A stretch of 64,000 nt of DNA from contig BAAHQB010000174.1 in NCBI GenBank assembly GCA_054601695.1, forward strand, positions 248,001 through 312,000, written 5' to 3'. The position numbers and the translations under genes were made by a program. The DNA comes from Amorphochlora amoebiformis. Taxonomy: Eukaryota > Cercozoa > Chlorarachniophyceae. Shown piece after piece: positions 1 to 64,000 of the stretch; the first letter of the stretch is position 1; the number at the start of each line of letters is the position of its first letter. The notes beneath the pieces were generated by a model. It did no database searches, was not told the origin of the DNA, and worked only from the letters and a program-made list of their open reading frames with translations.

Positions 1-88
1 CGTTAATATCAAATATATATATATATACACATATATATATATAATATATATATATATGTATATGTATGTATATGTATATATTATATAG

Positions 89-12720
<12,632 letters not shown>

Positions 12721-12889
12721 GTTTTATGCAAACAAGATAGATACTAATATGTGTATATATGTACATATATATATATATATATATATATAAATATATATAT
12801 AAATATTTACTTTTACATATGTACATACATATACATACATGTGCATGTATGTAACATGATACATACATATGTGTGCACACATAGAGTAC

Positions 12890-12927
12890 ATATGCGGAAA
12901 TCCAGGTCTTTTGCAATAAGATAGATA

Positions 12928-12973
<46 letters not shown>

Positions 12974-13032
12974 TCGATACATACATATATATAAATATTT
13001 ACTTATATATATATATATATGTGGGTGTGTGT

Positions 13033-13063
<31 letters not shown>

Positions 13064-13338
13064 CACATATGTAGTATATAGCGGAAATCAAGGCCTTTAG
13101 CAAATAAGATAGATACCAATATATACATATATGTATACATATACACACATATGTATGTGTATGTATATGTGTATATGTGTATGTATCGATATACACATAT
13201 GTATATGTATGTATGTAAATGTATGTATATGTATGTATATGTATATGCATATCTTATGTATATATATATATATATATATATTTGTGTGTGCACACACATA
13301 GTATATGTGCGGAAATCCAGTTTTAAGTAATTAATATG
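12890..13338 (+). repeat. Three decayed copies of the 3' edge of exon 12688-12720
   Basis: GCGGAAATCCAG plus a GTTTTATGCAAACAAGATAG-like stretch recurs at about 12895, 13081 and 13310, separated by TA/TG tracts. Confidence 0.8.
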
Positions 13339-13463
13339 GATTACATACACTTATACATGCATGTGTATGTGTATGTATGTGTATATGTGTGTACACATAT
13401 GTATATATACATGTGTGCATGCATGGATACACATGCACACATGTGTATACACATGTATATATG

Positions 13464-13497
<34 letters not shown>

Positions 13498-13731
13498 ATA
13501 AAATATAATGTATAAATATGTAAATGTGTGTTTGTGTGATATTTTATAATATTTATACATATACATATATATATACATATATACATATATGTATACATAC
13601 ATATACATGTGTATGTATGTGTATGTATGTATGTATGTATGCATATTTATACATGTATACATATATGTATGTATACATATATACACATACACATCATATA
13701 TATATATATGACTTATATGCACATATCAAAG

Positions 13732-26143
<12,412 letters not shown>

Positions 26144-26508
26144 TAACGAGAGTACAAATGATCCAGTGATTCTCTTGCCATGGCCAGCGTATACGTAGAA
26201 ATCGAAAGTTTGAGTATAATACGTTTTTCAAGCGGCTGAGAAAGGAAGAAAGATATTGAAAAATGATATAAATTATGCTCATGATAACCTTTGATATCGT
26301 CCATTGATTGGTTGGCATGAATGAATGAATGACAAATATAGCAGTGTTTGGTAAACTGAAACAAAAATTTGAAATTTAATCTAATCCGACAATAATTTGA
26401 AAACTCTACGATATGGTCACCGGGAAAAGTCAAAGTGGTCATGTTTGTGGTACTACGCACGTGTCCTAGGTTTCGTGACTCACAAAAACCATGCATGACG
26501 AAACTTGA

Positions 26509-26514
26509 AATAAA
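26509..26514 (+). terminator. Candidate polyadenylation signal AATAAA
   Basis: AATAAA lies about 366 bases downstream of the TAG at 26141 in repeat-poor DNA. It is the first such hexamer noticed after the stop. Position only; weak. Confidence 0.2.
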
Positions 26515-27013
26515 AATATTAACCTTACGCGCATACAATATTACACACGCAATACATTTGACATTTTGGGTCTGTTCCCAATAGCCCAACAGCATCATGT
26601 ACACACTATGACAGTGTATGGGGGGGGAGGGGGGGGAAATGTGCAATATGTCCTTATACGCATCCGGATTCTATAATATGCACGTGGTATACGTACGTAT
26701 ATACGTATACGTACGTATATACGTATACGTACGTATATACGTATACGTATGTATATACGTATACGTACGTATATACGTATACGTATACGTATACGTATGA
26801 TACGTATACGTATATATATACATATACGTGTACATACCTGGTAGATCTATACGTCCGTACATACGTGCAGTGTACGTATTGGTACATGTTCAGTACGTAT
26901 ACACTAGTGTGCTTGTTACGGCGTACATCTAGACGTATATCTACCATACGTTTGTCCAGTACTAGTAGTACCGTGACTAGACGTGTGACTATCTATATAG
27001 CAAGCAACAACTC

Positions 27014-27019
27014 TTTATT
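27014..27019 (-). terminator. Candidate polyadenylation signal for the RNA ligase
   Basis: TTTATT on the plus strand reads AATAAA in the sense of the RNA ligase, about 167 bases beyond its stop codon. The two converging genes would then end in a shared intergenic block at 26144-27185. Confidence 0.22.
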
Positions 27020-27185
27020 TCATTTGAAAGTTTGTTCAGTAAGTATTCATCATGAACTTACCGTATATACGTACGTAATATCAAGAAATTTCTCTATATG
27101 AAACAAGTAAGAAATCATAGCAGCACCCTAGTGCGATGCGACTACAACTACTTACAGCAACCTACTACCCAAGACAACTATTTCG

Positions 27186-39064
<11,879 letters not shown>

Positions 39065-39088
39065 TTTCCAGAGAAATTTCGCAATATC
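39065..39088. promoter_or_regulatory. 24-base gap between head-to-head start codons
   Basis: The ATG of the RNA ligase (complement of 39062-39064) and the ATG of the plus-strand frame at 39089 are separated by 24 bases. The leaders of the two transcripts must overlap if both starts are used. Both ATGs have an acceptable context (A or G at -3). Confidence 0.3.
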
Positions 39089-39739
39089 ATGTCGGAGACG
39101 GCTGGAGAGGTTGGAAAGTCCATCGAGATTAAAAATACCGGGGATTTCTTGCTAAAACCCGATTTCCAATGGAATACCGCAACATTGAATTCCGTGGGTT
39201 CCGAGAGTCTTTATCCGTCGCACGTGCTGGAAACAGCTCTGCAGGCTCGGCTACCTTCCCCGCTGGCAGCTCTCAATATGACAGCTCCCGAGTTTCTCCC
39301 GGAGAGAAAGCATAGAAATGGTCGAAACTACAGCGTGGAAGGAAAAAATGGCGAAAGAGACGGACATTTCGGCCAGGAGAACAAGTTGGCGGGAGGTAGG
39401 TTTGAATACAAATGTGTGGATGTCCGAAGAGATGGTCATCGGAAGGCTGTAACAATAGCCGGAATATTATCTTTCCTTAACACTAGAGGACATGTTGATT
39501 ATGTCAATCATAAAACCAGGCGACAGAGCTACCGACGAAGCGTGCCAGCAGCGCCTGGGAGAGCTGAAAGATATGTTTGGGGCATGGGCTATGCCCGTAA
39601 ACACTCTCCAGGATTTTCTTCGCTTGAGAGCTGTAACCGTCGCCAATTGATTCCAAGGCATAAATCTGAATGTTCTAGTCCTCACCAACCTCGCGTCCAT
39701 GCTCATATCAACCTAAATTTCGTTACACTCGCACACTAG
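39089..39739 (+). CDS. Hypothetical protein, 216 residues, head-to-head with the RNA ligase
   Basis: An uninterrupted frame begins MSETAGEVGKSIEIKN and ends at TAG (39737-39739). It lies in repeat-free DNA of balanced composition, where 216 open codons are unlikely by chance, although a search over three frames weakens that argument. No domain, signal peptide or membrane segment is evident. The C-terminal third is rich in Arg, His and Ser. A fair splice donor (GGGAG/GTAGGT at 39393/39394) sits inside the frame, so the true product could be shorter. Its ATG is 24 bases from the RNA ligase ATG on the other strand. Either the two genes share a very compact control region with overlapping leaders, or one of the two starts is wrong. 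Confidence 0.4.
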   Translation: MSETAGEVGKSIEIKNTGDFLLKPDFQWNTATLNSVGSESLYPSHVLETALQARLPSPLAALNMTAPEFLPERKHRNGRNYSVEGKNGERDGHFGQENKLAGGRFEYKCVDVRRDGHRKAVTIAGILSFLNTRGHVDYVNHKTRRQSYRRSVPAAPGRAERYVWGMGYARKHSPGFSSLESCNRRQLIPRHKSECSSPHQPRVHAHINLNFVTLAH

Positions 39740-40531
39740 TAAACTCGGTTGTTCTCAATATCGTCCAATCTACAAATCCTCCTCAATGGACACGGATATA
39801 ACCTTCAAGATTCTCAATTAAAGTTGTTGCGAGGCTTCCGCACGTCTACAGATTCAAATTTATCTCATCAATGATTGATATTAATGTATATTCCAGATAT
39901 TATATGATAATCATGATAACTGCCAAATTTAATCCAGTTAGTCATCGATTTCCCAGCGTCGATTTTCTAGAGTTCAAACGGTCTAGACCGCCTCACATTA
40001 CTAGACTACTAGCTAGCACTCTAGGCACTAGCTATACTCTAGCTAGTCGATATCTAGCTAGACTCTAGATACTAGTCAATTGATTCGTAATTATACCCAG
40101 GCTACTGAGGCTGCTAAATCTACTAGATCTAGTAAATATTAAACTTTGAATATCTCGCTAGTACAGTAGCCTAGTACATCTAGTACATGTGACTCAGTAA
40201 TCTACTGGATCGATGCGCGCGCACATGTAAATGATATCTGGATGTTCGTTATACAACACATATATCTTAGTACGGATATCTTGATATGCACAACATATAG
40301 CCTCTACCAATCGGAGATGCATATGCTCGAACTAGAATAGTCAGACTACAAAGCTGAGGTCAGGCGAGAAGCTCGCGGACACAGAACCATCTCACATCTT
40401 TTCATCACAACCTGTAGATTTAAACGTATATGTATGTATTTCATAATTCGTTGGACATGTATAGATGATATAAATACATGTCGGATATAGAAATATGTAT
40501 ATATATATATATCCCATATTTATATATATAG

Positions 40532-40584
<53 letters not shown>

Positions 40585-40765
40585 AGCATAGATATATACA
40601 TATATACATTTATATAATAATTTATAATTTCTGATACATTATATATATATATATATATATATATTTATTTATATATATCATATGCTTTTATACACAATAT
40701 TATGAATATATATTCTATTTTAACATCTAATATATATTATATATATATATATATATATACATATA

Positions 40766-40848
<83 letters not shown>

Positions 40849-40935
40849 ATATTGTAATTTTTTTGACAATAATGCTTACATTACTACATTTAAACTTTTA
40901 TATATGTGTATATATGTGTATATATACACACTTAT

Positions 40936-40976
<41 letters not shown>

Positions 40977-41011
40977 TACATGTGCGTATATATATACATA
41001 AGAGTATGTAT

Positions 41012-41076
<65 letters not shown>

Positions 41077-41193
41077 CCTATACAGTATACATAATATACA
41101 TGTATGGATGTAGCCACTCTTTATCAGAGTTGTGGTATGTATACATATTTATACATATATATTAATATATATATATATATATATTATATATAC

Positions 41194-41267
<74 letters not shown>

Positions 41268-41270
41268 AAT
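39740..41270. other. Intergenic region with CTAG-rich block, then TA tracts
   Basis: From 39740 to about 40490 the DNA is non-repetitive, with an unusual density of CTAG at 39960-40190. From 40490 on it is TA microsatellite with short islands. No exon is supported here. ATTAAA near 39820 could be a weak polyadenylation signal for the upstream plus-strand frame. Confidence 0.4.
39960..40190. other. CTAG-dense block
   Basis: About twenty CTAG tetramers fall within roughly 230 bases (for example ACTAGACTACTAGCTAGCAC, CTCTAGGCACTAGC), far above the expectation for random DNA. No function is assigned. Confidence 0.6.
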
Positions 41271-53915
<12,645 letters not shown>

Positions 53916-54077
53916 CTAATATCAAATCAATATGAACATATTATAAATTGATATGCAATCTGCTACAGTGTGTTCTGTTATGTGCGACCTTTATCGTTAC
54001 CTTATGTTAATATGAATGTATGCTCGCTAGTGTTAGGTTAAGATAGAGATTGGATACAATAGGAGGGACTATATATG

Positions 54078-54154
<77 letters not shown>

Positions 54155-54937
54155 GTATACATATGTATATAACATATGTACATATATAACATATAATATA
54201 TATATAATATATATGTGTATATTATTATATATAATATACATAATATGTATATATATTATTATATATATATACACACATATGTAAATGTAATACTGTGTTG
54301 AAAGGAAGGTAACGCATTCCGGAAATATAAATGCATACATACTCATCATCAAATCTCCCCCCCCCCTCCCCCTAGTCTTCCCTTCCTTCTCCCTTTCTTC
54401 AATAATCACCGCATTCCTTCTTGAACCAACCTCTAAGTACCCCTGTTAGTGACCTCTAATACCCTTCCACTCTCGAAGCTTCGGGGTACCTTCAAACTCA
54501 CCCCCGCCTCCAAAACATATAATAAAAGGGAATGCTCGACTACGTAGCCATTACCCGCGTTTTTCTAAAAAATCTTGACTCTCTTCCCTTCCCCTTTCTC
54601 CCCTCCTCTGGACGTCCGACCCTTTCTACCTCTTTCTTGCGGTCCATGTTTTGCAGTTCGGGATTGACACGTGTCAAGATATTCTGTTTATTAGTTATGT
54701 CACGCTCTGTCACGGCATTCAATATGATACTTGTCACTGTGTCACGCTATGTCACATCTTAGCATCATGGCAAACCGGGCTCGGGCGGGCGGGCGATACC
54801 TTGGTGAGTTAAAATGGAGGGGAAAGCCTGTCCGAAGTGCGGACATCTAAAAATCGATTCAAGCCTTATATACCTACATTCTGGCCGTTGTCTTGATCAA
54901 GTTTGCTGTTCTAAATAGTCAACACGGACCCGGATAA
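53916..54937. promoter_or_regulatory. Divergent intergenic region between hydratase and Tudor genes
   Basis: Apart from TA tracts at about 54070-54280, this is mixed-composition, non-repetitive DNA between two divergent genes. It holds a pyrimidine-rich block (54355-54410), a 10-base palindrome GACACGTGTC with a CACGTG core (54667-54676), several TGTCAC hexamers at about 54690-54760, and a GC-box-like run GGGCGGGCGGGCG (about 54783-54795). I infer a shared promoter. No TATA position can be singled out in a genome this rich in TA. Confidence 0.45.
54814..54918 (+). other. Short upstream open frame before the Tudor-protein start
   Basis: ATG at 54814 opens 34 codons (MEGKACPKCGHLKIDSS at the start) and stops at TAG 54916-54918, 19 bases before the ATG of the Tudor-like gene. 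It has a CPKC pair but is too short to be a zinc finger. It could be a regulatory upstream ORF in the leader, or chance. Confidence 0.25.
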
Positions 54938-62493
<7,556 letters not shown>

Positions 62494-62497
<4 letters not shown>

Positions 62498-62560
62498 CCC
62501 TAACCCTAACCCTAACCCTAACCCTAACCCTAACCCTAAGCCAAACCCTAACCTGACGTC
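62494..62560 (+). repeat. CCCTAA array supplying the stop codon of the Tudor gene
   Basis: The coding frame ends GAC CCC TAA, where TAA is from the first CCCTAA unit. About ten units follow, then unique DNA and a T run at 62601-62614. Confidence 0.85.
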
Positions 62561-62712
62561 CATTTTGAGCAAGCTGTTGAAAAGAGTTCTGAAGTGTGTT
62601 TTTTTTTTTTTTTTAATTGTTAGAATGATGTTTGGGATATTTTAACGCATTGTTGGCAGAATTAGGACCATATGAGGGGTATTGTAGATAGCACTGACAC
62701 AATTTGCGAATT

Positions 62713-62761
<49 letters not shown>

Positions 62762-62791
62762 GTATTATTTTATATATTGAATGAATATATG

Positions 62792-62833
<42 letters not shown>

Positions 62834-62942
62834 CACACATATATATATATATTACTTTATATATTGAATAAATATATAAAATTCGCATATAAATATAATA
62901 TATATATATATATATGTGTGTGTGTGGGTATATATATATGTA

Positions 62943-63745
62943 TCCTAACCCTAACCCTAATTTTTCTGTAACCCTAACCATAACCCTAATTTTAGAATTA
63001 CCCAAACAAACCCTGATTTTGGTCTAACCATAACCTTAACCCTAATTTTGGTGTAACCCTAACCATAACCAGGGTTAGGGTTAGGGTTAAGGTACGCTTA
63101 GCGTTAAGCTTAGGGTTAGAGATACGCTTAGGATTAGTAGGGTTAGGGTTAAGGCTAAGGTTAGGGTCAAGCTTAGGGTTGGGATAGGGCTAAGGTTAGG
63201 GTTAAGCTTAATGTTAGGGTTAAGGCTAAGGTTAGGCCTAATTTTGGTACAACTCTAACCTTAATCCAAATTTTAGTGTAACCCTAACCATAACCCTAAC
63301 CATAACCCTAACCATAGCCCTAACCATAACCCTAACCCTAACCCTAACCCTAACCATAACCCTAACCATAACCCTAACCATAACCCTAACCATAACCCTA
63401 ACCATAACCCTAACCCTAACCCTAACCATAACCCTAACCCTAACCATAACCCTAACCATAACCCTAACCCTAACCCTAACCATAACCCTAACCATAACCC
63501 TAACCATAACCCTAACCCTAACCCTAACCATAACCCTAACCATAACCCTAACCATAACCCTAACCATAACCCTAACCATAACCCTAACCATAACCCTAAC
63601 CCTAACCCTAACCATAACCCTAACCATAACCCTAACCATAACCCTAACCATAACCCTAACCATAAACCTAACCATAACCCTAACCATAACCCTAATTTTG
63701 GTGTTCCCTTAACACAAACCCCAATGTTAGTGTAACCCCTAACCC
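62943..63745 (+). repeat. Telomere-type arrays with a 12-bp higher-order unit
   Basis: After mixed CCCTAA and TTAGGG/TTAAGG blocks (62943-63240) comes a long run of ACCCTAACCATA units (about 63280-63690), where every second CCCTAA is changed to CCATAA. TA tracts then fill the window to 64000. Confidence 0.92.
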
Positions 63746-63771
63746 AATCCTTATGTATATATATTCATTAC

Positions 63772-63805
<34 letters not shown>

Positions 63806-64000
63806 CAATGTGTATATAGAGAGGGAGAGACATACATAAATATTATATTAAATACATATATACATATATATATACATATATATATGTATATATTCATTAG
63901 ACATATATAATTTTATATATATACAACAATATGTATGTATGTATAGATATATATGTATATATATATATATATATAAGCATATGCAAATACATAAATATCT

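Larger units (their letters stand above)
26144..27185. other. Convergent intergenic spacer
   Basis: Mostly unique DNA between two convergent genes. It includes G runs at about 26620-26637 and a tandem TACGTATA/CGTATACG region at about 26690-26820 rich in short palindromes. A 202-codon minus-strand frame (26038-26646) overlaps the last exon of the plus-strand gene in antisense and is not supported as a gene. Confidence 0.5.

Overview
This is nuclear DNA of a eukaryote, most likely a microbial one. There are no bacterial operons or ribosome binding sites. Coding sequence is cut into many short exons (about 15-200 bases) joined by GT-AG introns. The introns are built almost entirely from (TA)n microsatellite and from interstitial telomere-type repeats (CCCTAA/TTAGGG). 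Nearly every long open frame in the window that reads as Tyr-Ile or Leu-Gly/Val-Arg repeats is a translation of these simple repeats. The real genes appear only when the short islands between repeats are chained by splice-site and reading-frame phase. The lineage cannot be fixed from the sequence; a TTAGGG telomere is all that can be said firmly.

Layout. (1) Positions 89-26143, plus strand: a long chain of about 37 phase-compatible exons with no stop until TAG at 26141-26143. It enters the window from the left and encodes at least about 820 residues that I do not recognise. It is entered below as two halves because one junction (12720 to 13793) is weak. (2) 27186-39064, minus strand: a complete 19-exon gene for a 371-residue ATP-dependent RNA ligase with all nucleotidyltransferase motifs and a RanBP2-like zinc finger near its N-terminus. 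(3) 39089-39739, plus strand: a 216-codon open frame whose ATG lies 24 bases from that of the RNA ligase, followed by repeat-poor unique DNA. (4) 41271-53915, minus strand: a 14-exon gene for a stand-alone 2-enoyl-CoA hydratase 2 (MaoC/hot-dog fold, beta-oxidation). (5) 54938-62497, plus strand: an 11-exon gene for a 524-residue protein with two Tudor-like modules and a basic, serine-rich tail. It is divergent from the hydratase gene across about 1 kb of repeat-free DNA. (6) 62498-64000: telomere-type arrays, including a 12-bp higher-order variant, and TA tracts.

The unusual biology is in the introns. Almost every intron with islands between its TA tracts carries serial, decayed copies of the edge of an adjacent exon, either its 3' end with the splice donor or its 5' start with the acceptor. 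One to seven copies occur, each separated by a TA tract. Telomere-type repeats in the sense (CCCTAA) orientation end exactly at 3' splice sites of at least nine exons, where CTAAC and CCCTAG/CCCTAAG could act as branch point and acceptor. One gene takes its stop codon from the first CCCTAA unit of such an array. Three copies of a possibly tRNA-derived SINE-like element sit in introns.
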